DNA from: Lithodes maja
Taxonomy: Eukaryota > Arthropoda > Malacostraca > Decapoda > Lithodidae
Assembly (NCBI GenBank): GCA_037953745.1
Contig: JBAKBP010000193.1
Location: 248,001-312,000, forward strand
DNA length: 64,000 nucleotides
Direction of reading: 5' to 3'
Part shown: positions 13,050 through 24,537 of the stretch, in pieces
Layout: each line of letters starts with the position of its first letter
How positions within the stretch are numbered: the first letter of the stretch is position 1
The notes under the pieces: generated by a model
The model's input: the letters and a program-made list of their open reading frames with translations, nothing else
What the model was told of the DNA's origin: nothing
The model's database searches: none
Made by a program: the position numbers and the translations under genes

Positions 13050-13232
13050 CAGTTTGCCCATATGTTCGTTCGCCCACATATCAGTCCATCTAAACTCAAG
13101 GTGGTGATACAGTTTGCCCATATGTCCGTTCGCCCACAAATCAGTTCACCTAAACTCAAGGTGGTGATACAGTTTGCCCATATGTCCGTTCGCCCACAAA
13201 TCAGTTCACCTAAACTCAAGGTGGTGATACAG
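13050..13232. repeat. 60-bp tandem repeat, three copies
   Basis: Unit beginning CAGTTTGCCCATATGT and ending ACTCAAGGTGGTGATA. The second and third copies are identical; the first differs at a few positions. Sixty is divisible by three, so both strands stay open. Confidence 0.95.
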
Positions 13233-13235
13233 TTT

Positions 13236-14100
13236 CTCTTTACCTCATAGTTTAGCACTAGTTATGTTTCAGGAATTCACGTTTACCTCCACAAGTTTGC
13301 CTTCTATGAAGTAATTAAAACTTCTATCACATAATTAAGAAAGTGATTATAAGAATTAATGAATCATAGATAAAAGGTTCTCCTGTTATCAATGAATGAA
13401 TGTATGCAGAAGTACCAATCACTTTTTTCAGGGAAGATATATATTTCCTATCAACAATATGTTTTTTCATTATATTATATTGCTACATAAACTGTATATA
13501 TTATATAACCTCATCAGTATATACTGTATATTATTCCTTGGCCATTATGGGCCAAGCGGTCGAACATGATGGGCTATTATGGTCTGTGGTCGCTTTTGCT
13601 GTATTTGTTGATGGCCATTTTGGTGTGTGGCTAATTTGAGACATTGGCATCCAGTGAATGCGGAGCTTATACAAAACCTCACCTCACGTAAACCCAACAC
13701 TCAAATGCAAAAACAAACATATATTTTTCAAACCCTGTTTTCAACATGTTAAAATTCTACATGTATTATAGTTAGGTAGGCCTATACTAGTTTAGATAAA
13801 ATAGGTTAAGCTAGCTTAGTTAGATTAGGATAACCAGATTAGCTAAGCTTGGTAAGTTTAGTTTTAGTCTAGGTTAGGTTAGGCCTTATTGGTGTTAGCG
13901 CATAAAATGAGTTACTTTATACTTTACGAATTTATCATTAAGGATGCTTAGGAATATTCTGACATGGACTAAATACGTGTTTGTGTAAAGCTAATAATAT
14001 ACAAGAGGTTTTCCACTTTTCAATTAAATGATAAAGTTATGCTTGGTAAGCTTTTGTCCTCGCTTCCAATGGAGTGGTGAGGTTTTATCCGGCGAGTTAG
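13236..14100. other. No gene; TTAGGTTAGG-like tract
   Basis: AT-rich. At about 13770-13890 there are many TTAGG/TTAG words (GTCTAGGTTAGGTTAGGCC), like the larger tract at 44.7-45.2 kb. No coding sequence. Confidence 0.4.
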
Positions 14101-14213
14101 ATATATATATATACACACCGGTATACATATATATATATATATTTTTTAATCTTTATGTATCAAACATGTCTCACAGCGAGTATCGTGAATATCGGCATAA
14201 AACTTCTTATGAT

Positions 14214-14214
<1 letters not shown>

Positions 14215-14289
<75 letters not shown>

Positions 14290-14290
14290 C
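14215..14290. repeat. (GT)n followed by (AAT)n
   Basis: About 20 GT units run directly into about 10 AAT units and then into the start of repeat R1 copy 2. Confidence 0.95.
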
Positions 14291-14292
14291 GG

Positions 14293-14629
14293 TTTATTAA
14301 AGAATGGCAGCCTCATGAGCTGAAAATACACATTTTACAATTTAGTGGATGAACATGAGATGTACAGATATGAGGATGGTAAGCTTAGTTTACAAACAAA
14401 ATAAATAAATACAATAATGATGCATGTGCAGAATACAAATTATCATAAAATAACCATGAGAGTAAGTGATATACAGTACATATACACTTTTATTTACTTA
14501 TTCATATACAGAACAACACAAACGCTCACGTATGCACACAAACATACATACATACAGAAACTGTTTTGGTATGGTTAGGGTAAAGAAGAGGGTGCAGGTA
14601 CTACAATGGGAGGTTAATCCTCGGTAGTG

Positions 14630-14698
<69 letters not shown>

Positions 14699-14778
14699 CA
14701 GAAGGCGAAATATGGAAGAGGTGCAGGTGCAGATGGAAGGGTGCAGGTACTACAATGGGAGGTTAATCCTCGGTAGTG

Positions 14779-14836
<58 letters not shown>

Positions 14837-14950
14837 TGTATGTGTGTGTGTGTGTGTGACAGAAGGCGAAATATGGAAGAGGTGCAGGTGCAGGTGCAGA
14901 TGGAAGGGTGCAGGTACTACAATGGGAGGTTAATCCTCGGTAGTGTAGGT

Positions 14951-14989
<39 letters not shown>

Positions 14990-15089
14990 TGTGTGTGTGT
15001 GACAGAAGGCGAAATATGGAAGAGGTGCAGGTGCAGATGGAAGGGTGCAGGTACTACAATGGGAGGTAAATCCTCGGTAGTGTAGGTGT

Positions 15090-15159
<70 letters not shown>

Positions 15160-15277
15160 CAGAAGGCGAAATATGGAAGAGCTGGGCGTTCTATTGTTAA
15201 GGGTGGAAATACATGGATGAAGATACGCGAACACTTAATAATAGATAATGCTTATGCATAGATTTATAATCAGAAGT
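14293..15277. repeat. Interspersed repeat R1, copy 2, with amplified inner block
   Basis: Outer parts match 1119-1756. The inner block '(GT)n + GACAGAAGGCGAAATATGG + GTGCAGGTGCAG... + TACTACAATGGGAGGTTAATC' is present four times in tandem, at about 130-150 bp per unit, each with its own (GT)n of different length. Copy 1 has it once. This is variation within one repeat family caused by local amplification. Confidence 0.85.
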
Positions 15278-15394
15278 TGCGCTAGTGAGCAATATGTTCT
15301 CGCTCATATGTACGTATACTTACATACATATGTGCATATGACCATATAAATACACGTACAGTACATATATATATTATATAACTTATATTCTCAA

Positions 15395-15395
<1 letters not shown>

Positions 15396-15453
<58 letters not shown>
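15396..15453. repeat. (GT)n microsatellite
   Basis: About 28 uninterrupted GT units immediately beside the SINE. Confidence 0.95.
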
Positions 15454-15454
<1 letters not shown>

Positions 15455-15456
<2 letters not shown>

Positions 15457-15908
15457 ACTCTAGTTGTACTTACTCTAGTTGTATTGCGGGAGTGAGCATG
15501 CTCGTTATTTCCCGCCTCCTATATGTGTAGGTGTTATATGTATCGTTGGAATGGCTGTGGATGTGTGTGTAGTCTGTATTTTTAGCCAATTGGCGACATC
15601 GGAAACGAAGGCTTAGGGTGGATCTGTATGGTACCATTCTCACTATAGACGGTACCGTCTCGCCCGAAGGCTTAGGTAGCCATCAGCTTTGGTGAACCAT
15701 ATGATACCCATCTCGCCTTGTACCATTTTTGCCAACCCCAGATGGGACGTCACAACGTCGTCCACTTATTCCAGGTACCTATTTACAGCTAGGTGAACTG
15801 AGGCTAACACATGAAAGGAGACAAGCCCAATTTGTCTCCGCCCGGCCGGGGGATTGAACCCCCGACCCCTCGTGTGTGAGACGAGAGCGCTACCTACTAG
15901 GCTACGGG

Positions 15909-15912
<4 letters not shown>
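15455..15912 (-). mobile_element. Decapod-type tRNA-derived SINE
   Basis: On the minus strand the head reads as a tRNA-Val-like sequence: A-box-like TAGCCTAGTAGG, anticodon arm CTCGT-CTCACAC-ACGAG, T arm GGGGGTTCAATCCCCC. The acceptor stem is largely unpaired. The body contains GTTCACCTAGC and AAATAGGTACCTGG, and the far end has a duplicated CTAGTTGTA-type motif on the plus strand, which I remember as frequent in decapod genomes. It ends in (GT)n on both sides. Not a functional tRNA gene. Confidence 0.65.

Positions 15913-15990
<78 letters not shown>
15909..15990. repeat. (GT)n microsatellite
   Basis: About 40 uninterrupted GT units at the head end of the SINE. Confidence 0.95.
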
Positions 15991-15991
<1 letters not shown>

Positions 15992-16792
15992 GAATGGGGG
16001 GATCGCATTTTGACCCGACGTAAAATAGTTTCATTTGCGAGCCGAATGAAGGTATTGAGGAAGGTCAGTATATCCGCTCAATAGATTGCAAGAGTCCCTG
16101 CTCACAGACAAATGGCGACGGTCGCAATATTCGCCCCTTCGTTTAGTGGAGATAGTAAATAATATGATTAAGTATACAGGTACTTGACTCATTACATAAT
16201 CATGCATATACTGTATATACCTGCTACATATAATTATCAATAAAATAAAAATACTCTTCGATTATGTTATGCAAAATCCATAAACTTATATACAGTAGAC
16301 TACCCCGAATCCCTGAGGAAGCCTGTTTCTCCTTCATCCGGCTTACAATCTCCATAGCGGACCAGCAAGCCTTTACTATGTCCAGATCACAGAACTTTAC
16401 CCACAGACCACATTTGGCCTAGGTATACATGTACTTATCTTTGAAGTACGATGACCCTGCTGTCCCTTGTATTTTGGCTAATAATATAACTACAAATATA
16501 TATATTACCCATGTAAAAAAAAAAAAAAAACACACACACACACACAGATCGGCCCCCGTTTCCCCCCTTTTTTTTTTTTTAAAGCTTGGAGGTCTAGGGA
16601 GAAACACGTAATAATGTATAACAACAAAAACAAATAAATAAATAAGGAAATAGACAAACAAATAAATAATAATATATCCTTAAGGCGCTGGAGGAAATTA
16701 ATATACAAAGGAGTGCAAACAACAACTAATGTGAGCGAGGTTGTAAGTTAGTAGGATAAATGAACAGGTAGCTGATGAGCCAGTGTGCACAG
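15991..16792. other. No gene; M2 fragment
   Basis: AT-rich. Contains A16, (CA)n and a T-run at 16514-16580, followed by 'aaagcttggaggtctaggga', the end block of MITE family M2. Nothing else is recognised. Confidence 0.4.
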
Positions 16793-17172
16793 GGCTCATT
16801 TACCCACCACGCTTTTTTTCTCTTTCTCTCCCTCTGTCTTTGGCTTGTATCCATTCGGCCCCATTCAGCCTACTGTTTTAAAACGTTTACCCCCAGGTGT
16901 CAATATTTTCCTGGCGAGCGGTAGCGAGCCAGTATATATATATCTTTGTTTTGACAGCAAGCTAAATTTGTGCATTTTTTGATAGAAAAATTTGTCCGGC
17001 GAAGCCGGATTTCTCCAAACAATGCTGGCTCCCTATCGCTCGCCAGGAAGAAATCGACACCTGGATGGGTATAAAAGTCTTAAAACAGTTGGCTGGATGG
17101 GGCCAAATGGATATAAGCCAGGGAAAGAGAGAAAAGGAGAAAAATATAAAAACAGCCGGTGACCCCCCTTAA
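16793..17172 (+). mobile_element. MITE family M1, copy a
   Basis: Palindromic element. The left arm runs ttctctccctctgtctttggcttgtatcc, cattcggccccattcagcc, aggtgtcaatattttcctggcgagcggtagcgagcc. The right arm is the complement, ending GGTGACCCCCCTTAA (17169-17172). A CGGCGAAGCCGG hairpin lies near the centre. TTAA at the right edge suggests piggyBac-type transposition in trans. Confidence 0.75.
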
Positions 17173-17550
17173 CTTATAACACTTTAAGTAGATGTGGGTT
17201 TGATTGCAGACATCTATTTAAGCTTATTTTGAAAGTTGATTCGGTCTCACAATAAATTACATCTCGTTGTGTACCTTCTTCCAAACCTGGTTGAAAGAGA
17301 AATACTTTACTTAATCTGACGACGTTAGAAAATAAAATATATAAAATATATAAATATATAAAATATAAAAAGTTCTATGGGGATCAGATATATATTTGGG
17401 ATATATTTTACCCCTTTGATTATTGGAGAGCTTGCCCATTCCGTATAAGATCTTCTAGTGCTAACCATAATATGATCTAAAAAGACATTTTGAGCTCGTG
17501 TTATTATTGGCCTTATTCTAAACATATTCTGGCTAATACTGGACGATTTG

Positions 17551-17759
17551 AAGGGACCCCACCTCGCTTTTTTCTCTTTCTCTCCCTCTCTCTTTGACTT
17601 GTATCCATTCGGCCCCATTCAACCTACTGTTTTAAGACGTTTACCCCCATCCAGGTGTCAATATTCTCCTGGCGAGCGGCAGCGAGCCAGGGAAAGAGAG
17701 AAAAGAGAGAAAGAGAGAAAAGGAGAGAAAGATAAAACAAAGCCGGTGACCCCCCTTAA
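17551..17759 (+). mobile_element. MITE family M1, copy b (internally deleted)
   Basis: The outer left arm and the outer right end of M1 are joined at 'gagcggcagcgagccaggg', so the centre and most of the right arm are missing. It ends CCCCCTTAA (17756-17759). The region 17173-17550 between copies a and b has no feature I recognise. Confidence 0.7.
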
Positions 17760-17761
17760 GG

Positions 17762-18174
17762 AGCTTTGGAAGGCCACTTAGGAATAAAAGGAGTAATGTC
17801 TGTCTCTAACTCCCACAATTCCTACCTAAACTGTAAAGGAGTAATGTCTGTCTCTAACTCTCACAATTCCTACCTAAACTAAATATAATCTTCTACTAAT
17901 AGCCAACCTAATTCTACGAAAAGCGCCAACGTATCCTGAAGGGGTTAAATATATGGAAAGTTAATTGAATTTTTGAATTGAATTGAAATGTGTTGATAAT
18001 TTCTTATCGAAATAGTATTATTAAGGGAGTATTGATCTCGGAAGCGAAAACATAATTATAGGCTACATAATTGGTAATGTATGCCTCTCTGTGCCTTTAA
18101 AAAACGTGGAGGTCTAAGGACGAAACTAATAAATAATAATGATACAAATAATAAAATATACTGTATATAATATA

Positions 18175-18223
<49 letters not shown>

Positions 18224-18359
18224 GGTATATATATAAATAAATACAAAATCTCCCTTTATTAAGGAACTCTAAACCTCTTGAAATACACGGAGTTGAAATC
18301 CCCCCAAATATGATTATGGCAGCGCTCAGAGGGTGATTTGGTGGTCACTAAGTTCTTAT
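17762..18359. other. Short direct repeat and (TA)n
   Basis: A block of about 47 bp with GGAGTAATGTCTGTCTCTAA occurs twice (about 17790-17880). A half-copy of MITE M3 (ending GAAGGGGTTAAA) lies near 17940. (TA)n with an ACCGGTATA palindrome lies at about 18178-18235. Confidence 0.5.
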
Positions 18360-19050
18360 GGAAGGTAGGTGCAGAGGGAGAGGGGGAAGGTTAGAAGGAA
18401 GGAAGGAAGGAAGGAGAGAGGGAAGCATGGAAAGAAGGAAATAATGGTAAAGGAAGTAGTGGATAGGGGTAGAGAAAAGGGTGGAAAGAAGGAAGGAATC
18501 GGGAAAGGAAGGAAAGTAAGGGAGCAGGAGAGAGAAAAGAAGGGAAACAATGAAGGAATGGAGTCAGGAAAGTAGGGGAGAAGGAGAGAAGGAAGGGTGG
18601 ATAGAAGGAAGGGAGGGGAGGAGGGAAAGAATGGAGTAAGTGTAGTAGTGGAGAGGGATAGATAAAAGGGTGGAAAGAAGGAAGGAATTGGGTAAGGAAG
18701 GAAAGTAGGGGAGAAGGAGAGAGGGAAGGAGGGAGAGTGGGTGGGGAGTGAGTAGAGAAGGAAGGGAGGAAAACGGAAGGAGAGTGGCAGGAAGGGGGAG
18801 AGTGGGTATGCATGCACTAGGGAAAGAATGAGGGAAGGAAAAAAAGGCTTAACAAGAGAGAACGGGAAGGAAGGAAGAAAGGGAGTAAGAGAACAAGTGG
18901 GAGGAAGGGAGAAAATGGACAAAAGGAATGAATAAAGATAAAGAATAAAAAAAAGGAGAGAGAGGGGGAGAAAGACAAAAAGGAAGAGTGGGAGGAAGGA
19001 GACAGAGGAGGAGGGAAGGAAGAGAGCGAGAGAGAGAGAGATAAATTAAT
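18360..19050. repeat. Polypurine tract of about 690 bp
   Basis: Nearly all purine on the plus strand, made of irregular GGAAGGAA, GGGAGAAGGA and GAGAGAGA units. Apparent Ser/Pro/Phe-rich proteins on the minus strand are artefacts. Such tracts can form intramolecular triplexes. Confidence 0.9.
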
Positions 19051-19410
19051 ACTGAAACACAAATTGAGAAGTGATAGAACAAAGGAGAGAGAATGAAAAA
19101 GAGAATATTCCGGCGAACATATATTATTTCTTGTGGTTTCTTCAAGTGTTTGGTATGACGGAGCGGATATTACTCTCCCTGGGGTCGTCACTGGTCTTTG
19201 TCGCCTACCCCTCAGTTGTTTCAGGGGGGGGGGGGGGGGGATGGTTGCAATAAATAATGTTATGTGAATGCTATATATGATTTAAGAAATATACCGTACT
19301 ATACAATATATAACGCATAGGCTACAACATAATACTAAATGTACCAACAGGAGCTATATCCACTGGTGATTTAATCTAACTCTCACTCACTCTCACTCTC
19401 TCTCATATAC

Positions 19411-19468
<58 letters not shown>

Positions 19469-19670
19469 ATATTGAGGGACTTATGGTGGGTTACGATTAT
19501 ATACAGTATGTACAATCACCTGAACTGATAGGTGGTACACATTAAATGGATATATTCAGACATGTTCATTTATTGTATTCAAACATAAGTAACATTCCTG
19601 GCGTGAGTGTTTTCCTCGACCAATATTCCATGTTTTAGGTTTATCATAAAGTGCTATACCAGTTACTATA
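19051..19670. other. Low-complexity interval, no gene
   Basis: G15 near 19217-19231, (CTCACT)n near 19380 and (TA)n(TG)n at about 19405-19468. No coding sequence. Confidence 0.5.
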
Positions 19671-19874
19671 CTCTGTTCCAAATAATTAGGCCACAAACCA
19701 CGAACTCTAACCTCTGTAACTCAAAAAGGTCTAGAGCAAATGGGCTGTAAATATCCACACCTTTTCCCAGACTGACTCTTCCCGAATGGTAGAAATATTA
19801 GCTCGATTATTTTAACCGTTTGTGAGTCATGAGGTTACTGGTCAAGAGTTTTGGCTTACTTATTTGGAACAGGG
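19671..19874. mobile_element. MITE with TA duplication (mariner-like ends)
   Basis: Inverted ends CTCTGTTCCAAATAATTAGG and, on the complement of the right end, CCCTGTTCCAAATAAGTAAG. Both are flanked by TA (19669-19670 and 19875-19876). A 204-bp non-coding interior contains ACCTCTGTAACTCAAAAAGG, shared with 31.65-31.80 kb and partly with 49.98 kb. Ends and TA target fit Tc1/mariner-type MITEs. Confidence 0.7.
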
Positions 19875-19876
19875 TA

Positions 19877-20880
19877 TAGTGCAGGTGATTGTACTTGGCA
19901 TCCCATGCCTTCCTGATTGAGGCCCGGGTGGTTACGGAGGCTACCCAAAACCTTACCATCGTCAAACTTATGGGGCGAATGTCTTAAAATCTCCAACAAA
20001 CACATGGGACTAAAGATGAGGGAGAAGTGGTCCACAAACCACACCACACCCTTTTTAAACCGACTAATAGGCGCCTACACATCAGTCACATATCCGACGT
20101 TTTTGGTCTGATATGTTTATTTGATGGCTAGATGCGGGTCATGAAGGACAATCATAAAATATTACCAGGGTAGAACTGTTTTGCTTAAAATCCTACCTGT
20201 TGATCTTGGATGGCGTCGTTGAGCAAATGTAAGCTTTGGAATGAAGCTCAACAAACATCAGTGCCTCATTACAAGCCACTTATCACATGACTCGAAAACA
20301 AAATCCCATCTGTGAACGTGCCTCTTCACGCAGCCTTCTTTAATACATAGGAGTTCTTGTCTGGGATATTATCTCCTGTGCTTTTCACCTTTAAGTATCC
20401 AGTTGCTTAACTCTTTCAGTATACGATACAGTTTGATTACAGTTAGATGATTCTATTAGGCTTAGGAGGGACCTTCGGGAGCCAGACGGTTAGGTAAGAC
20501 ATGTATTAAACATTTAATTCATAGAGGTTCTTCCTAAGCTGAATGGAATCGTCTAATGATAGTCAGAAAATCTAAAAATACGTCAAAATATTAAAAGAAG
20601 TAAAACCATCCTCGATATGTTGTTCCCTTTTCTTACTGCGCTATTTTGTCATTCTCTAAAATATCTTCGATTTGCTTTGTCCTCTCTCCCTTTATCTCGC
20701 TTCTAATTCCTCAACAGTATCCCAATCATCGCTTAATCCAATTTCCTTTGTTCGGTATAATGCTTAATCACAATCAGTTCCATTAGCGACCATAGGACAA
20801 CATTGGTAGCAACATTTCAGTTTACGACTGAAATAAACCGCAATCATACTAAATACAAACATTCCCTTCTCTCTGTCTCT
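19877..20880. other. No gene; diverged MITE traces
   Basis: Around 19975-20030 there is a stretch like MITE M2 (ttaaaatctccaa...gatgagggagaag). Around 20400-20590 diverged M3-like words occur (ttcctaagctgaatggaatcgtctaatga). No open frame stands out. Confidence 0.4.
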
Positions 20881-20884
20881 CTCC

Positions 20885-21245
20885 CTGGATATATATATAT
20901 GAAGGCATCCCAATTCATTCCATCTATTTATCTCTCTATCCATATTCATTCCATCTAATATATCTCTATCCATAATCACTCCATCTATTTATCTCTCTAT
21001 CCATATTCATTCCATCTAATATATATCTATCCATAATCACTCCATCTATTTATCTCTTTATCCATATTAATTCCATCAATTAATCCCTATCCATATTAAT
21101 TCCATCTACTTATCTCCCTGTATATAATCACTCCATCTATTTATCTTTCTCAATCCATATCTATTCCATCGTTTATCTTTCTATCCATATATCTTCTCTC
21201 TACTGATCTCTCCATCCATATTTATCCCCCCTCTTTATCTATGTT
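20885..21245. repeat. Irregular minisatellite (ATCTATCCATATTCATTCC)
   Basis: About 10 imperfect repeats of a roughly 30-36-bp pyrimidine-rich unit containing CTCTATCCATA and TTCCATCTA. Confidence 0.8.
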
Positions 21246-21630
21246 GTTATGGGAGCCCACCTCGCTTTGTTTATCTTTCTCTCCTTCTCTCTTTGGCTTG
21301 TATTCATTCGGCCCCATTCAGCCTACTGTTTTAAGACGTTTAACCCCATCCAGGTGTCAATATTTTCCTGGCGAGCGGTAGCGAGCCAGCATATATATAT
21401 ATATTTTTTTGACAGCAAACTAAATTTGTACACTTTTCGATAGAAAAATTTCTCCGGCGAAGCTGGATTTCTCCATACAATGCTGGCTCGCTATCACTCG
21501 CCAGAAAGAAATCGACACCTGGATGGGGATAAACGTCTTAAAACAGTTGGCTGAATGCGGCCGAATGGATACAAGCCAGGGAAAGAGGAAAGGAGAGAAA
21601 GATAAACAAAAAAACGGTGGCCTCACTTAA
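21246..21630 (+). mobile_element. MITE family M1, copy c
   Basis: Full palindromic M1 structure with left GGGAGCCCACCTCGCTTTG and right GTGGCCTCACTTAA (TTAA 21627-21630). The left border is TTAT, presumably a mutated TTAA. Confidence 0.8.
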
Positions 21631-21798
21631 AGTTGACTGACCCGACCCAGACCCCAAACACTGCTCGCTACACTATGCAACAGTAATAACAGATGCCATA
21701 ATAAATGCCTTGCTCATGATAAACTAATTATTATTGTAGTTTATCCTTCATGCTTATATTATAGAATGATAAATGTATCATCCTTATAACCCTTTCAA

Positions 21799-22014
21799 TT
21801 AACCCCTTCTGTACCGACGACGTCTTTTGTGTTTTATTTCGGCTACATTTAGAGGATTTTATGAAGCTTAGGAAGGATGTCTTGTAGCTAAAAGGATAAA
21901 TTAATATAGTCTGTAGCCTTTTTATTGGTAGGCGTCCTTCCTAAGCTGAATAAAATCGTCTAATAATTGCCAACATATACATAACAAATACGTCGCCGGT
22001 ACAGAAGGGGTTAA
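21799..22014. mobile_element. MITE family M3, copy (best preserved)
   Basis: TTAA (21799-21802) followed by CCCCTTCTGTACCGACGACG. The mirror end is CGTCGCCGGTACAGAAGGGG followed by TTAA (22011-22014). The arms extend about 85 bp, so the whole 216-bp element can form a hairpin. Confidence 0.85.
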
Positions 22015-22026
22015 ATGGTGCGTGTA

Positions 22027-23878
22027 TGGTATAATTCTAGCTACCTGCAGACGAGTATAATTCTAGCTACCTGCAGACGAGTATAATTCTAGCTACCTGC
22101 AGACGAGTATAATTCTAGCTACCTGCAGACGAGTATAATTCTAGCTACCTGCAGACGATTATAATTCTAGCTACCTGCAGACGATTATAATTCTAGCTAC
22201 CTGCAGACGATTATAATTCTAGCTACCTGCAGACGAGTATAATTCTAGCTACCTGCAGACGATTATAATTCTAGCTACCTGCAGACGAGTATAATTCTAG
22301 CTACCTGCAGACGATTATAATTCTAGCTACCTGCAGACGATTATAATTCTAGCTACCTGCAGACGATTATAATTCTAGCTACCTGCAGACGAGTATAATT
22401 CTAGCTACCTGCAGACGATTATAATTCTAGCTACCTGCAGACGATTATAATTCTAGCTACCTGCAGACGATTATAATTCTAGCTACCTGCAGACGAGTAT
22501 AATTCTAGCTACCTGCAGACGATTATAATTCTAGCTACCTGCAGACGATTATAATTCTAGCTACCTGCAGACGATTATAATTCTAGCTACCTGCAGACGA
22601 TTATAATTCTAGCTACCTGCAGACGATTATAATTCTAGCTACCTGCAGACGATTATAATTCTAGCTACCTGCAGACGAGTATAATTCGAGCTACCTGAAG
22701 ACGAGTATAATTCTAGCTACCTGCAGACGATTATAATTCTAGCTACCTGCAGACGAGTATAATTCTAGCTACCTGCAGACGATTATAATTCTAGCTACCT
22801 GCAGACGAGTATAATTCTAGCTACCTGCAGACGATTATAATTCTAGCTACCTGCAGACGAGTATAATTCTAGCTACCTGCAGACGATTATAATTCTAGCT
22901 ACCTGCAGACGATTATAATTCTAGCTACCTGCAGACGATTATAATTCTAGCTACCTGCAGACGAGTATAATTCTAGCTACCTGCAGACGATTATAATTCT
23001 AGCTACCTGCAGACGAGTATAATTCTAGCTACCTGCAGACGAGTATAATTCTAGCTACCTGCAGACGATTATAATTCTAGCTACCTGCAGACGAGTATAA
23101 TTCTAGCTACCTGCAGAAGATTATAATTCTAGCTACCTGCAGACGAGTATAATTCTAGCTACCTGCAGACGATTATAATTCTAGCTACCTGCAGACGATT
23201 ATAATTCTAGCTACCTGCAGACGAGTATAATTCTAGCTACCTGCAGACGATTATAATTCTAGCTACCTGCAGACGATTATAATTCTAGCTACCTGCAGAC
23301 GATTATAATTCTAGGTACCTGCAGACGAGTATAATTCTAGCTACCTGCAGACGAGTATAATTCTAGCTACCTGCAGACGATTATAATTCTAGCTACCTGC
23401 AGACGAGTATAATTCTAGCTACCTGCAGACAATTATAATTCTAGCTACCTGCAGACGATTATAATTCTAGCTACCTGCAGACGAGTATAATTCTAGCTAC
23501 CTGCAGACGATTATAATTCTAGCTACCTGCAGACGAGTATAATTCTAGCTACCTGCAGACGAGTATAATTCTAGCTACCTGCAGAGGAGTATAATTCTAG
23601 CTACCTGCAGACGATTATAATTCTAGCTACTTGCAGACGATTATAATTCTAGCTACCTGCAGACGATTATAATTCTAGCTACCTGCAGACGATTATAATT
23701 CTAGCTACCTGCAGACGATTATAATTCTAGCTACCTGCAGACGAGTATAATTCTAGCTACCTGCAGACGATTATAATTCTAGCTACCTGCAGACGAGTAT
23801 AATTCTAGCTACCTGCAGACGAGTATAATTCTAGCTACCTGCAGACGAGTATAATTCTAGCTACCTGCAGACGATTAT
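22027..23878. repeat. 26-bp satellite, about 71 copies
   Basis: Unit GAGTATAATTCTAGCTACCT + GCAGAC. Copies are nearly identical. The only common variation is G or T at one position (gaGtataa / gaTtataa), with rare private changes (aaga, acaa, agga, ggta). Each unit has the palindromes TAGCTA and CTGCAG. It begins right after MITE M3. Confidence 0.98.
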
Positions 23879-23913
23879 ATTCAATATGGGAAGGGTTTGT
23901 CAGACTTAGAGGG

Positions 23914-24223
23914 TTGTTGTTGTTGCTGTTCCTCAGGCTGTCTGGCCGAGCAGCCCCAAGGTCCTGAGCAAGGCCAAGGCCATAACCGAGCGCCACCACA
24001 GAACCCTCCCAGCTTACCACTAATAATGCCCAGGTGACCGAAGCCACTCAAAAGCGGGGAGCTGAGGAGGGTGCGGAAACGCCCTGGAAACAAAAGCCCC
24101 ACCCAAGGCCCTGTGCCCCTCAGCAATTATAAAGGGAAAGTTGAGGGGCAAAGGAAAAATGTGACGCTTTGGCTCCCAATCTGCCAGGGTTGGCAGTAGG
24201 GAGGTCAATCCACGGAAAAGACG
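23914..24223 (-). repeat. Interspersed repeat R2, copy 1 (SINE-like)
   Basis: About 310 bp nearly identical (roughly 97%, by eye) to 32612-32933. On the minus strand it starts CGTCTTTTCCGTGGATTGAC and ends in a (CAA)n tail, like a SINE or short retroposon. No B box is obvious. Near identity suggests recent activity. Confidence 0.75.
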
Positions 24224-24537
24224 CCGTCACTTGAGATCTAGAAAATATATAAGTAAAAGGAACAGTCAGAGTAAGCTATGGGTATGGCAGAGAACGCTCA
24301 ACTCTCATTCTGATAGACCAGCCCATCACCACAGACTTAGAGGGTTATTTGAGATAGTCTATAACCTCTTATTTCTTGCAAGTCCTTTCTAAGCCAAGTA
24401 AAACTACTGTATCTTGCACTAGCCTTAATGATTAGTAAGGTTTAGGTTACACTTAAAACATGACATACAATGCTATCTAATAGACATGGTTTACATAATT
24501 CGGTTTATATACGGAGGCTAAAAGAGGAAAGGTTACT
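24224..24537. other. No recognised feature
   Basis: AT-rich, no repeats or coding potential seen. Confidence 0.4.

Noticed and set aside
15838..15912. Functional tRNA-Val gene on the minus strand
   Set aside because: Anticodon and T arms pair well but the acceptor stem pairs only about 4 bp, and a SINE body follows.
18356..18922. Ser/Pro/Leu-rich protein on the minus strand
   Set aside because: Arises from the polypurine tract; amino-acid composition follows directly from CCTTC/CTTCC words.
22027..23878. CRISPR-like array
   Set aside because: The 26-bp units are contiguous without spacers, so it is a satellite; the genome is eukaryotic.
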